Assembly (NCBI GenBank): GCA_950097015.1
Contig: CATNEN010000033.1
Coordinates: 2,891,001-2,955,000, forward strand
Length of the DNA: 64,000 nt
Source: Macrostomum hystrix
Taxonomy: Eukaryota > Platyhelminthes > Macrostomidae
Direction: 5' to 3'
How positions within the stretch are numbered: position 1 is the stretch's first letter; each line of letters opens with the position of its first letter. The position numbers and the translations under genes are program-made. Shown one piece after another: positions 32,151 to 44,362 of the stretch. A model generated the notes under the pieces. It saw nothing but the letters and a program-made list of their open reading frames with translations, searched no databases and was not told where the DNA came from.

Positions 32151-33060
32151 CTAATTTTGGGAATGCCACGCCGCGTTTCCGCTCTGGTTGAGGTTCGTGG
32201 TTGCTACACGCGCTATTGACAGTTTTGTATGAGTTCTCACATTAAGTTCGGCTTGTACTACAAGCTACAATGTAACATTTGTAGCAACATATGTTATTTA
32301 ATAGCACACCCCAATTTCCATGCTACTGTCAGGTAGTTTGACCCTCTTTCGTTTCTCAGGTTACGGAGTCGGGGTGGGTGAGCAGAGTGCATTGCGTCAT
32401 TCGCGGTTTTTCACCTCTCTCTCAGGTGCACATTGCGTCATTTGTGGTAGTGAGTTGAGATGAATCGTTTCCCTCGCTCTAGGGTGGCGGCTTTTAATGT
32501 TGCTGAGTCTAATACCTAAATCTGTGTATGTTTCTGCCTATGTCTGTCTGTCTGTCTGTCTGTCTGTCCGTATGTTTCACGTTTTAAGCTGAATGCCTGG
32601 ACCATTTTCAACCGGATTTGTTGAATTCGATTCGAAATTTTCAGCCGGTGGTGTGGCTTAAAATTGGTTGAATTCTGTTTATATTAAGACTGTTAAATTG
32701 ACAGAAAACTGTATTTTTTGCAAAGTTCATTCAAGTTCAAACATGCTCGGCTGCTCTGGCTTGCTAAAAGTGTTCATTTCATTAGATTGCATCAGCAGTG
32801 CCCAAGTTCAATTTACTCTCTTACCCTCTTTTCTGCATAGGCTAAAAAATCCATGCGCATCAATGTGCGTGTGGACCTTTCCTGCCGGCCAAATGAATTG
32901 CCCAGTGCTAAATGTGCATATCGTGTGTATTTGTGGGTCCCGCTTACCCTGGCTGGCTGAATTATTCATTGCTAGCCTAGACGCACTAAAATGTACACTT
33001 CTTAGCTAGCTAGCAGTGAGAGATTCAAACATAAATATGCAGATTTTTGTGCCCTCACAT
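32151..33060. other. No gene recognised; TCTG microsatellite
   Basis: TCTG repeats about seven times at 32541-32567. The phrase GTATGTTTCACGTTTTAAGC then TGAATGC at 32570-32598 recurs (with an extra partial copy) at 33217-33252. This brackets about 650 bp that includes a SINE-like element. No gene seen. Confidence 0.5.
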
Positions 33061-33063
33061 CAA

Positions 33064-33205
33064 CGGTCGGATAGCCAGCTGGTAGGCACTTAGGCTAGGT
33101 TAGGCTAGGATTCCCCGGCTCGAGTCCCCAGTGCGGCTGGCAAATTAATTGTCTTAATGGATGCCACCTGCTACTTTCAGTAACAGTCAGTGTGCTAAGT
33201 AACCT
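33064..33205 (+). mobile_element. tRNA-derived SINE-like element
   Basis: GGATAGCCAGCTGGTAGGC is an A-box-like start, and CCCGGCTCGAGTCCCC about 40 nt later is B-box-like, with about 90 nt of body and a T-rich end (CCTTTTTTCTTTTG). No closing acceptor stem. A doubled GGCTAGGTTAGGCTAGG sits in the anticodon-arm position. Confidence 0.55.
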
Positions 33206-33447
33206 TTTTTCTTTTGTATGTTTCACGTATGTTTCACGTTTTTAAGCTGAATGCTAAATGAGATTATCGCTTACATTTGCGATTGGCTGCTGCATTCAAT
33301 ACAGAAATTTCTGTATTGACAGGGTACAGTTTGTACAGGTACAAAGGCGAATGTACAAATCAGGAGTACATATGCAACAGATATTGATTTAAAGGTATGA
33401 GAGCTGCATGGTTTGTTTCTTCAAATTTATTCACCCATCGCTTTGTC

Positions 33448-33456
33448 TATAAAAAG
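33448..33456 (+). promoter_or_regulatory. Possible TATA box
   Basis: CTATAAAAAG lies about 65 nt before the ATG at 33515, a sensible spacing for a TATA element with a short leader. Confidence 0.4.
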
Positions 33457-33514
33457 CATTTCGTATATCTGAACACTTTTATCGGATTTTTGTCTTCATT
33501 GTCTAAGCAAAGTA

Positions 33515-33688
33515 ATGCCTAAGCGCAAGAGCTTTCTCCAAAAGAGCCGCCAAGCGAAGCAGCATCGCCGTGCTGAAACAGACGATGAAAGAGAAGAGCG
33601 TCTTCGGAAGAATCGTGAGTATGCACGTAGGCGTCGAGAGGAGGAAAATGAATCGAGTACAGGTCTCGATTGTCCAACAGTTTTTTAA
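33515..33688 (+). pseudogene. Short basic ORF, Helitron-like N-terminus, cut by a minisatellite
   Basis: 57 residues: MPKRKSFLQKSRQAKQHRRA then ETDDEREERLRKNREYARRR. This charged 'R..T.EER..RL...REYAR.RR' pattern is common at the N-termini of Helitron-type and some other transposon proteins. The stop TAA is the first repeat boundary of the 21-bp array beginning at 33686, so the original continuation was lost when the array formed or expanded. The family assignment rests on composition alone. Confidence 0.4.
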
Positions 33689-34590
33689 ATGTCCTACAGT
33701 TTTCTACATGTGTTTACCAGTATTCTAAATGTGTTTACCAGTATTCTAAAAGTGTTTACCAGTATTCTAAATGTGTTTACCAGTATTCTAAATGTTTTTA
33801 ACCGTATTTCAAATGTGTTTACCAGTATTCTAAATGTTTTTACCAGTATTCTAAATGTGTTTACCAGTATTCTAAATGTGTTTACCAGTATTCTAAATGT
33901 TTTTAACAGTTTTTTAAATGTGTTTACCAGTATTCTAAAAGTGTTTACCAGTTTTCTAAATGTTTTTACCAGTATTCTAAATGTTTTTAACCGTATTTTA
34001 AATGTGTTTACCAGTATTCTAAATGTGTTTACCAGTATTCTAAATGTTTTTACCAGTATTCTAAATGTGTTTACCAGTATTCTAAATGTGTTTACCAGTA
34101 TTCTAAATGTTTTTAACAGTTTTTTAAATTTGTTTACCAGTATTCTAAATGTGTTTACCAGTATTCTAAATGTGTTTACCAGTATTCTAAATGTTTTTAA
34201 CAGTTTTCTAAATGTGTTTACCAGTATTCTAAAAGTGTTTACCAGTTTTCTAAATGTGTTTACCAGTATTCTAAATGTGTTTACCAGTATTCTAAATGTT
34301 TTTAATTAACAGTTTTCTAAATGTGTTTACCAGTATTCTAAAAGTGTTTACCAGTTTTCTAAATGTGTTTACCAGTATTCTAAATTTGTTTTACAGTATT
34401 CTAAACGTGTTTAACAGTTTTCTAAAACTGGGTCTCGGTATTCTAAATGTGTTTTATAGTTCTCTAAATGTGTCTAAAAGTTTTCTAAGTGTGGATTAAC
34501 TGCTTTCTAAATGTGTTTACCAGTTTTCTAAATGTGTTTACAAGTTTTCTAAAAGTGTTTAACAGTTTTCTAAGTGGGTTTTCCAGTATT
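33686..34590. repeat. 21-bp minisatellite, about 42 copies
   Basis: Unit TGTGTTTACCAGTATTCTAA plus one A, with many variants (AAAGTGTTTACCAG, GTTTTTAACAG, TTTCTAAATG). It decays at the right end (ACTGGGTCTCGG, TCTCTAAATGTG) and changes directly into the G-rich array that follows. Confidence 0.95.
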
Positions 34591-34595
34591 CTTTG

Positions 34596-35376
34596 CTGCT
34601 GGTGGGAATTACTGCTCTGCTGCTGGGGTGGAATTACTGCTCTGCTGCTGGGGGGATTACTGCTCTGCTGCTGGGGGGGAATTACTGCTCTGCTGCTGGG
34701 GAGGAATTACTGCTCTGCTGCTGGGGAGGAATTACTGCTCTGCTGCTGGGGGGAATTACTGCTCTGCTGCTGGGGGGGAATTGCTGCTTTGCTGCTGGGG
34801 GGGGGGAATTACTGCTTTGCTGCTGGGGGAATCACTGCTCTGCTGCTGGGGGGGAATTACTGCTTTGCTGCTGGGGAGGAATTACTGCTCTGCTGCTGGG
34901 GGGAATTACTGCTTTGCTGCTGGGGGGGAATTACTGCTTTGCTGCTGGGGGGGGAATTACTGCTCTGCTGCTGGGGGGGGGAATTACTGCTCTGCTGCTG
35001 GGGGAGAATTACTGCTTTGCTGCTGGGGGGGGGAATTACTGCTCTGCTGCTGGGGGAGAATTACTGCTTTGCTGCTGGGGGGGGGAATTACTGCTTTGCT
35101 GCTGGGGAGGAATTACTGCTCTGCTGCTGGGGGGAATTACTGCTTTGCTGCTGGGGGGAATTACTGCTTTGCTGCTGGGGGGGGAAATTACTGCTCTGCT
35201 GCTGGGGGGGGAATTACTGCTCTGCTGCTGGGGGGGGGGGGAATTACTGCTCTGCTGCTGGGGGGGGAATTACTGCTCTGCTGCTGGGGGGGGGAATTAC
35301 TGCTCTGCTGCTGTGGGGAATTACCGCTTTGCTGCTGGGGTGGAATTACTTCTCTGCAGCTGGGGAGACACTGGTT
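34596..35376. repeat. About 25-bp G-rich minisatellite, about 31 copies
   Basis: Unit GAATTACTGCTCTGCTGCT followed by a G run of 4 to 11. Unit length varies only through the G run. A subset has TTTGC for TCTGC. The plus strand carries phased G runs over almost 800 bp. Confidence 0.95.
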
Positions 35377-36335
35377 TTTTACTGCTGAGGGGATAGTTTT
35401 CACATGTACTTAAGTAGCATTAAGCTGAGTTGTATCAAACGTAAGTTACTTGTGTAATTTTGCCCCGATGGGGCTCTTGGTGTACAGACTGAATGTCTCA
35501 GACAGACTATTTTTGTATTTAGTGAGAATTCAAATTTTCGTTGAATCGCAATCACATACGAGTGTATATTTGCAATCAGGGAAATTAATACTGACGACAT
35601 GAGTTTTCATTTTTGTTTGCTTTCAGGTTTATTTTGTCCTTCTGCATTACACAATATTTTTGTTTGAACAGTAGTGCCCCCCAAAGGGGGGCTTAGTGTG
35701 CTAGTGTATATACTAAAATTCACGTGTTGTTGGTCTGTCTGTCATTTCGACATCTCCTCCTAGAATACTGGCAACTCAGCGTTGAAACATATGGGAAAAT
35801 GGGAGATTTTCCAAAGTCGGCTATAGGCTATTTTAAATCTGAAATTTCAAATTCTAAGATCCTCAAAAAAGCAAAATGGGAATAACATAGCTTTTAATGG
35901 GCCTTTGTTCTTTCCGCTGAGATGAAATTGGCCTCGGTTAAATGAGTTGCGTCAACATTTTGTTCCTATCTGTTCAGTGTATTTTCTCTCCAGTGGAGGG
36001 TTGGCAGTCGGTTTGAAAATGGGGCGGAGAGGTGGCCGCACGCACATTCTAACTGCCTCTGTGTATTGGCGGAGAGGTGGCCGCACGCACATTCTAACTG
36101 CCTCTGAGTATTGGCGGAGAGAGTGTGCCGCGAGTCCTTTCTATTGAGGGGTCTGATTTGTTCAATATTGAAGTGCGTACAACGGGCTGTTGCATTTTAT
36201 TTATGAAATTCTGAGCAGAGAGGAATTGGTTTACAAATAAAGCTGCCCTGGGGCTACCTTACTGTCCTCAAAATGGACTATTTTAACTTAAAGTGATTTA
36301 AGGTTCACGGAGTTCTCTTCGCATAGTTAGAGTTT
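35377..36335. other. No gene recognised; small hairpins and a 45-bp direct repeat
   Basis: GCCCCCCAAAGGGGGGC at about 35676 is a perfect 7-bp hairpin with a 3-nt loop; GCCCCGATGGGGC near 35463 is a similar small one. At 36020-36125 a 45-bp unit starting GGCGGAGAGGTGGCCGCACG occurs twice plus a partial copy. No gene. Confidence 0.55.
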
Positions 36336-36340
36336 GACGG

Positions 36341-37110
36341 ATGGGAGATGAGGCGATGGGAGAACGAGCGATGGGAGATGAGGCGATGGGAGATCAGGCG
36401 ATGGGAGATCAGGCGATGGGAGATCAGGCGATGGGAGATCAGGCGATGGGAGATGAGGCGATGGGAGATGAGGCGATGGGAGAGAGATCAGGCGATGGGA
36501 GATCAGGCGATGGGAGAGCAGGCGACTGGAGAACAGGCGATGGGAGATCAGGCGATGGGAGATCAGGCGATGGGAGATGAGGCGATGGGAGAGAGATCAG
36601 GCGATGGGAGTTCAGGCGATGGGAGAGCAGGCGATGGGAGAACAGGCGATGGGAGATGAGGCGATGGGAGATCAGGCGATGGGAGGGAGTTCAGGCGATG
36701 GGAGGTTAGGCGATGGGAGATGAGGCGATGGGAGATCAGGCGATGGGAGGGAGATAAGGCGATGGGAGGTTAGGCGATGGGAGATGAGGCGATGGGAGAT
36801 CAGGCGATGTGAGGGAGATGAGGCAATTGGAGGTTAGGAGATGGGAGATCAGGCGATTAAAGATCAGGCGATTAGAGATCAGGCGATGGGAGATGAGGCG
36901 ATGGGAGATAAGGCGATGGGAGATGAGGCGATGGGAGGGAGATGAGGCGATGGGAGATCAGGCGATGGGAGATCAGGCGGTTAGATATAAGACGATGGGA
37001 GATGAGACGATGGGAGATGAGACGATGGGAGATAAGGCGATGGGAGATGAGGCGATGGGAGATGAGGCGATGGGAGTTGAGGCGATGGGAGTTGAGGCGA
37101 TGGGAGTTTG
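36341..37110. repeat. 15-bp minisatellite, about 50 copies
   Basis: Unit GATGGGAGATGAGGC, with GATCAGGC and GAACAGGC variants and occasional inserted GAGA or GGGA. Fifteen is a multiple of 3, so it gives spurious MGDEA/RRWEM-type peptides. Confidence 0.96.
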
Positions 37111-38250
37111 CTCCCCTCAACTTTCTCTGTAGCTGCAGTGATTCACTGGAAAAGTACATTTATCTGGAGACTAAATGTGTTTTCCCTAATACTCCTGCAG
37201 TCCCCAGTGTTTGATGTCACAGACATTGACTGTACACATTAGAAAACTTTAATTGTTTAACAATGTGAATTCTAATACTGTTGGCCAATGGTACCAGTGA
37301 AACTCAAAACGGTATCACAACCATCTGATGTTAATATAAGTAGTAGATATCTAACGAATGAGAGAAATGTGCAGGTTTAAAAAAGCTTTTAATCAACCAA
37401 AAATCAAAGTCAAACTTCTAGATTTCTTGTGCATTTCAGAACCTTAACTGTATAGGTCATACAGCTCTTTCTGACAATACCATTTTTATTTGGCCTGAAT
37501 ATATTGTTTTATTTGGCCAGAATATATTGTTTTATTTTGGCCAGAAATGACAGAAAAATGGTATAGGAGGCACAATTAGTAATATTTTTATGATAGTCAT
37601 TGTTAGCTATCACTGAAAAGTGAAAATTAGTCATCACAAAGCAGTCATTTATTTTATTCATTATAGCTATAACAACAAAATGTGTGCACATATATTTAGG
37701 TAAATATTGGATTGAATCATTACTTCACTAACCATTGACAAAAAAACGAATTACTGTATAAGAATATGTATACAACGTATGTAACTTCAACTGGTTAGAA
37801 AAAATGAGTTTTGCTTCCAATTGTATATAAAATAATGTTGCAATGAAATAATATATTTTAAAGAGGTTTTTATGGCTAACTTCTAAACTTTGTATAGTTT
37901 ACAACTAAATATAGTTATAAACCCCAGCTTCTTTTAAATAGGCCTATCTGGAAGATGAAGGTGGACTGAGTGAGTGCTGACATAAATAAATAAAGAAATC
38001 TAAAATCATATATGTAAAAATGCTTGTCAAGATATTTTGAGAATCCAAAAATTTCAAATTTAATGGGATTGCAGGTTTTTAAACAATAAACTATAAGTAT
38101 TTTTACAAAACTGATCTTTCTCATGTTCGAGAAAAAAACGATCTGGATATACATTGATTGTAAAAATGATGATTATTGTTAACTAGCACATTCAAACATT
38201 TTAAGCATTGTGTTTCATAGTTGTTTTAACTGTAAAATCATTCAAGTCCT
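37111..38250. other. AT-rich, no gene recognised
   Basis: AT-rich DNA downstream (3') of the minus-strand membrane-protein gene. The phrase AATATATTGTTTTATTTGGCC occurs twice at about 37498-37540. No coding signal. Confidence 0.45.
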
Positions 38251-38253
38251 GCT

Positions 38254-38631
38254 TCAGAGGGCGCATTCTTGAAGACAATATGCTTCTTCAGCCAGGCTTA
38301 CGATCGAGTTTGCTGGAACTTTAGCTTCAGTGCGCTTGTTAGCTTCAACAGAAGATCTTGCATGCTTTCTACACCACAGATGGACAAAAATGGCAGCAAA
38401 AATTATGACAGCAGCACAAATAGAGATGACAATAACAAGCAGGATTTTGGTGCTGAAGGCAAGTTGATCCAGCAAAGAATTTGACTCTGATCGCGTCGTC
38501 CAGCTGACTTCTCGATTATTTGATGAATTCGTTGAAGTTGTCGTACTCGAACTAACTATTGAAAGCGTTGAATTGATGACACGTTGATCGAACTCAACCA
38601 TGCTCTCCAATATATCCATAACGGATGTCAT
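38254..38631 (-). CDS. Small single-pass membrane protein, 125 residues
   Basis: The ATG at 38631 has a strong context (GTCACCATGA) and the frame is complete to TGA. Residues 1-60 are Ser/Thr/Asn-rich with two N-glycosylation sequons (N20-S-T, N35-S-S). Residues about 63-86 form one hydrophobic helix (ILLVIVISICAAVIIFAAIF). A basic stop-transfer CRKHARSS and a 30-residue tail follow. There is no cleavable signal peptide, so an N-out/C-in signal-anchor protein is likely by the positive-inside rule. Just upstream TTTTTTGTATTGTTTACGG..AAAG could be a splice acceptor in the 5' leader. I recognise no family. Confidence 0.6.
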   Translation of the reverse strand: MTSVMDILESMVEFDQRVINSTLSIVSSSTTTSTNSSNNREVSWTTRSESNSLLDQLAFSTKILLVIVISICAAVIIFAAIFVHLWCRKHARSSVEANKRTEAKVPANSIVSLAEEAYCLQECAL

Positions 38632-38639
38632 GGTGACTA

Positions 38640-40410
38640 GCTTTCAACCGTAAACAATACAAAAAACTTATTAAAGCTTTGGATCTAGGCGATTTTTTAC
38701 CCATCGCGCGTGTTGTTGTCATTTAATAATGACATAAATTAATCCGCAATCCACATTCAGTGAAACTTGGAAATACCAAGTTAAAGTATTTTTGTGATGT
38801 CATTTACTAACTGAAGCTCATTATCCCCTGGCCGTGATTGATATTTAATTAAATATATATTTTTATATTTTTGGAATTTTGCTGCATCGTTTGTTGTTGA
38901 TTCTTTTTAGACATTCTACTTTGTTAAAAAAAACTAAACGAGATAAAAAAAACGACGGTTTATAAAATTTCTTTACGGCCTCTGACAGTCCAGCAATAAA
39001 GTACAAGTTTTTCATTTTAAATTATCCTTAGACTTTTCTTATTTTAGTTCTTTAAAGGTCCCATAGCGGAAAAATCTAATTTGCTCAGTCAAGGACCACT
39101 GGGAGTAGACTTTATTTACTCTAGTGGTCATTGTACTCAGTATACTAACTTACAACTTTACTAAATTACAGCATGTGTGCTTTTGCTTGCAGTTTATACA
39201 TTCTTTGATCAGTTGCTTAAATATATATTTTTATACAGTGCGGTAATATGTTTTATAGCGCCTGTCAGACTACTCCACTGTCTAAAATGGGATTTCTGTG
39301 CATATCAGTAGACATCAGTTAGCATTATGGGCTTTCATTTCTAGACTCATAAAAACATTCATCCCATAATTCCTTCAAGCTATAATCCATTGGGCCTTCA
39401 AATGAAAAATATAATCATTTGAGATCAAATTCAAATTGTACATTCAAATATTCTATTCGGGGACGTCTTGGGAACATATTATGCATAGTGAACTTTGCTA
39501 ATGCTATTAACATGCAAATTAGCCCCCACAAAACTGGCTACATGCGAGCCACTAATATAATTATACTACGGGAGATCAATCGCAAAAGTATAAAAAGCAT
39601 ACAGCAGCTCGCAGAAACCAACTTTTTTATCCAAAGTTTGTTTCGGATCAATTGTACTTAACTGTTTTAACTCGCATACACTGAGACTTATAATATCTAA
39701 TGTTATCGATACGCCCACGAAAAAATACGTTGTAAAATGTTTAAAGCAAACCGCACCGGTATTATACGAGCTTCGATGTTGTTGCTAGGAATCTCTTGGT
39801 TGCTAGGCCACCTCCCCTCTCTGAACGTCCAACTCGAATGCCGCTTGATTGATAAATTCGTCCCAATTGATTGGGTCTCCACACAGAGCGATAATGAATA
39901 GCCTATAGCTTGACTATACTGTAGAGCGAGAGTCCATCATGTGATCAGCGGCTTCATTTCCATGTGGGCGTGCACCGGCCACGTTTCCCTGCAGTGTACT
40001 CAAAGGAAAAAATCTTTCGGAATGAAATTTCAGCTTAGCAATTGAGGCCAGCAGGAATTATTCCCTTTCTTCTGTTAGACCTAATAAATGCCCCAGCTGA
40101 CAGTTTCTGCCGATCTAAATAAAGGACTTGAAAATAAGTCCGAAAAAACGACAAAATAATAACAAGCATGACTAACGGGGAATGGATCCCAAACTGGGAC
40201 ACAGTCAAATTGCTTCTATTTATTAGAAAATAGGTTTTCTCTGAATTCCGCATTCAGGACACTCATAGATCTCGTAACCCGTAAATTTTGCTAGAATTCC
40301 ATGGAAGGTCACCCTTAGCAGCACAAAAGTGTCAATTCCCCCAGTTCACAGCAACATAAGTGCACTCACTTTTCTGTGAGCCCCCCTAGCTTCTCCGTCT
40401 GGTCTTGACT
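38640..40410. other. AT-rich intergenic DNA, no gene recognised
   Basis: Upstream region of the minus-strand membrane-protein gene, then AT-rich DNA. At about 39780-39812 GTTGCTAGG occurs twice 20 bp apart. No coding signal; short frames only. Confidence 0.45.
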
Positions 40411-40419
40411 GTAGGTATA

Positions 40420-41792
40420 ATCCATCCTGCGATTCTAGCTACGATTCCTCCTGCGATTCTAGCTACAATTCCTTCTGCGATTCTAGCTACGATTCCTCCT
40501 GCGATTCTAGCTACGAGTCCTCCTGCGATTCTAGCTACGATTCCTCCTGCGATTCTAGCTACGATTCCTCCTGCGATTCTAGCTACGATTCCTCCTGCGA
40601 TTCTAGCTACGATTACTCCTGCGATTCTAGCTACAATTCTTCCTGCGATTCTAGCTACGATTCCTCCTGCGATTCTCGCTACGATTCCTCCTGCGATTCT
40701 CGCTACGATTCCTCCTGCGATTCTCGCTACGATTCCTCCTGAGGTTCAAGCTACGATTCCTCCTGAGGTTCAAGCTACGATTCCTCCTGAGGTTCAAGCT
40801 ACGATTCCTCCTGAGATTCTAGCTACGATTCCTCCTGCGATTCTAGCTACGATTACTCCTGCGATTCTAGCTACAATTCTTCCTGCGATTCTAGCTACGA
40901 TTCCTCCTGCGATTCTCGCTACGATTCCTCCTGCGATTCTCGCTACGATTCCTCCTGCGATTCTCGCTACGATTCCTCCTGAGGTTCAAGCTACGATTCC
41001 TCCTGAGGTTCAAGCTACGATTCCTCCTGAGGTTCAAGCTACGATTCCTCCTGAGGTTCAAGCTACGATTCCTCCTGAGGTTCAAGCTACGATTCCTCCT
41101 GAGATTCTAGCTACGATTCCTCCTGAGATTCTAGCTACGATTCTTCCTGAGATTCTAGCTACGATTCTTCCTGAGATTCTAGCTACGATTACTCCTGAGG
41201 TTCAAGCTACGATTTCTCTTGAGACTCTAGCTACGATTCGTCCTGAGACTCTAGCTACGATTCCTCCTGAGACTCTAGCTACGATTCCTCCTGAGACTCT
41301 AGCTACGATTCCCCCTGAGACTCTAGCTACGATTCCTCCTGAGACTCTAGCTACGATTCCTCCTGAGATTCTAGCTACGATTTCTCTTAAGACTCTAGCT
41401 ACGATTCCTCCTGAGACTCTAGCTACGATTCCTCCTGAGATTCTAGCTACGATTTCTCCTGAGATTCTAGCTACGATTCCTCCTGAGATTCTAGCTACGA
41501 TTTCTCTTGAGACTTTAGCTACGATTCCTCCTGAGATTCTAGCTACGATTCCTCCTGAGATTCTAGCTAGCTACGATTTCTCTTGAGACTCTAGCTACGA
41601 TTCCTCCTGAGATTCTAGCTACGATTCCTCCTGCGATTCTAGCTACGATTCCTCCTGCGATTCTAGCTACGATTACTCTTGAGGTTCAAGCTACGAGTCC
41701 TCCTGAGATTCTAGCTACGATTCCTCCTGAGATTCTAGCTACGATTCCTCCTGAGATTCTAGCTACGATTCCTCCTGCGATTCTAGCTAAGA
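40420..41792. repeat. 24-bp minisatellite, about 57 copies
   Basis: Each unit is CGATTCTAGCTACGATTCCT followed by CCTG, with blocks of variants: TGAGGTTCAAGC, GAGACTCTAGC, GATTCTCGC. Variant blocks are themselves repeated (about 40600-40760 recurs at about 40850-41000), showing block duplication. Its reverse complement resembles the 24-bp arrays at 47.0 and 47.8 kb. The 393-residue frame through it is a repeat translation. Confidence 0.96.
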
Positions 41793-42062
41793 CTGTTGTA
41801 CTCGTACTTTAACTATCTTTGTTGTTAGTTGACCGATGCCGCTGCTTAAGCAGCCATAGACTGTTCTGTACCCCACTTAATAAGTGCGCGAGGCCCAGCC
41901 CCTCGCAAATATATTCACCTTCTTGCGTTCCCTTCTGCATCTCGCATTAACGACTTAGTTACAAAGACTCCTGCTCTGGTTCTTGCTGTTCTTGCTGAAA
42001 GAAACCTTCATGAATCTAGTGTCACAGTCCATACCGTCCGTACGAGCTCGTACCCATACGAG

Positions 42063-43193
42063 CAGTCCACACAGTCCACACAGACCACACAGTCCACACA
42101 ATCCACACAGTCCACACAATCCACACAGTCCACACAGTCCACACAGACCACACAGTCCACACAATCCACACAGACCACACAGTCCACACAGTCCACACAG
42201 TCCACACAGTCCACACAATCCACACAGTCCACACAGTCCACACAGTCCACACAGTCCACACAGTCCACACAGTCCACACAGTCCACACAGTCCACACAAT
42301 CCACACAGTCCACACAGTCCACACAGTCCACACAGTCCACACAATCCACACAGACCACACAGTCCACACAATCCACACAGTCCACACAGTCCACACAATC
42401 CACACAGTCCACACAATCCACACAGTCCACACAGTCCACACAGACCACACAGTCCACACAATCCACACAGACCACACAGTCCACACAGTCCACACAGTCC
42501 ACACAGACCACACAGACCACACAGTCCACACAGACCACACAGTCCACACAGTCCACACAGTCCACACAGACCACACAGTCCACACAATCCACACAGACCA
42601 CACAGTCCACACAATCCACACAGTCCACACAGTCCACACAGTCCACACAGTCCACACAGACTACACAGACCACACAGTCCACACAGTCCACACTGACCAC
42701 ACAGACCACACAGACCACACAGTCCACACTGACCACACAGACCACACAGACCACACAGTCCACACAGACCACACAATCCACACAGTCCACACAGTCCACA
42801 CAGACCACACAGTCCACACAGTCCACACAGACCACACAGACCACACAATCCACACAGTCCACACAGTCCACACAGTCCACACAGTCCACACAGTCCACAC
42901 AGTCCACACAGACCACACAGTCCACACAATCCACACAGTCCACACAGTCCACACAATCCACACAGTCCACACAATCCACACAGTCCACACAGTCCACACA
43001 GACCACACAGTCCACACAATCCACACAGACCACACAGTCCACACAGTCCACACAGTCCACACAGACCACACAGACCACACAGTCCACACAGACCACACAG
43101 TCCACACAGTCCACACAGACCACACAGTCCACACAGTCCACACAGTCCACACAGTCCACACAGTCCACACAGACCACACAGTCCACACAGACC
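42063..43193. repeat. 9-bp minisatellite, about 125 copies
   Basis: CACACAGTC / CACACAGAC / CACACAATC in series for 1.1 kb. A block around 42660-42730 has CTGACCACA variants. All three minus-strand frames stay open, giving CVDCV, CGLCGL and VWTVWT peptides; these are artefacts. Confidence 0.97.
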
Positions 43194-43795
43194 ACAAGGT
43201 TGACGGCGACATATGATTTCGACTTGCCACTTGCTTACCTAATTTGTCTCTTTTATTTGGCCCTTGTGATCTGGGGTACCTCCATCTCTTATCCTTATTT
43301 TCTTTCGTTCCTCTTCCCCTGACTCTCCATCCCCCAGCCTCTCTATCTCATTCTTTCCCTCTTTATCTGCTTCTCCCAGTCGTGCTGCAGGCTGCACAAA
43401 CCAGATTGATCAGCAGTGTAATTAAACACATCAGAAACAGCTGGACCTGAGTCGTGCACTTTACTCAGCTCGAGAAGAAGCCGCGGAGCTCCGAGTCTGG
43501 CTCTGAGTCGCCCCGCGCAGGACTCAAATTTCCAGCCTTCCAGACTGTCTTTTAGGCGTCGTCGACCTTTTTTCAGAATTTTTCGGCCGCTATTCAGAGC
43601 AAAGTTTATTGCCTTTTCTTGAGCCCCCGAAATATCAACTTTCTGTCCCCACCATCCCACCCTTTTCTTCCCTCTGATAGCGTTCTCTAAACAGTTTGGA
43701 CCTGAACTCAGCTTCTGCAACTTTCATCAGCCTTCTGCTCCCACCCATGATTCAACTACTTTGTAGGAATTTACTGGAATCTATGAATCTCACCC
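43194..43795. other. No gene recognised
   Basis: Unique DNA between two arrays. Frames on both strands without domain; pyrimidine-rich near the right end. Confidence 0.4.
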
Positions 43796-44222
43796 TCATC
43801 CTCTCCCTCTCCCTCTCCCTCTCCCCCTCCCTCTCCCTCTCCCTCTCCCTCTCCCTCTCCCTCTCCCTCTCCCTCTCCCTCTCCTCTCCCTCTCCCTCTC
43901 CCTCTCCCTCTCCCTCTCCCTCTCCCTCTCCCTCTCCCTCTCCCTCTCCTCTCCCTCTCCCTCTCCCTCTCCCTCTCCCTCTCCCTCTCCCTCTCCCTCT
44001 CCCTCTCCCTCTCCCTCTCCCTCTCCCTCTCCCTCTCCCTCTCCCCCTCCCTCTCCCTCTCCCTCTCCCTCTCCCTCTCCCTCTCCCTCGCCCTCTCCCT
44101 CTCCCTCTCCTCTCCCTCGCCCTCTCCCTCTCCCTCTCCTCTCCCTCTCCCTCTCCCTCTCCTCTCCCTCTCCCTCTCCCTCTCCCTCTCCTCTCCCTCT
44201 CCCTCTCCCTCTCCCTCTCCAT
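43796..44222. repeat. CCCTCT hexanucleotide array
   Basis: About 70 copies of CCCTCT with a few CTCCTCTCC phase shifts and CCCTCG variants. One strand is pure pyrimidine for over 400 bp apart from single G changes, so it can adopt triplex DNA. Confidence 0.97.
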
Positions 44223-44308
44223 CACACACACACACACTGACACACACACACAAACACTCACACACACACACACTCACACACACAGACACTCACACACACA
44301 CACAGACA

Positions 44309-44348
<40 letters not shown>

Positions 44349-44362
44349 CTCACACACACACC
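44223..44362. repeat. CA-rich microsatellite
   Basis: CACACA tracts with ACT and GAC interruptions directly after the CCCTCT array, forming a compound simple repeat. Confidence 0.95.

Noticed and set aside
40405-41586. 393-residue PPAILATI-repeat protein
   Set aside because: Translation of a 24-bp minisatellite; no signal peptide, unique flanks or splice signals, and the related array at 47 kb lies in the opposite orientation.
41955-43230. Cys-rich CGLCGL and CVDCV proteins on the minus strand
   Set aside because: All three frames of the 9-bp array are open, so the frames carry no coding information.
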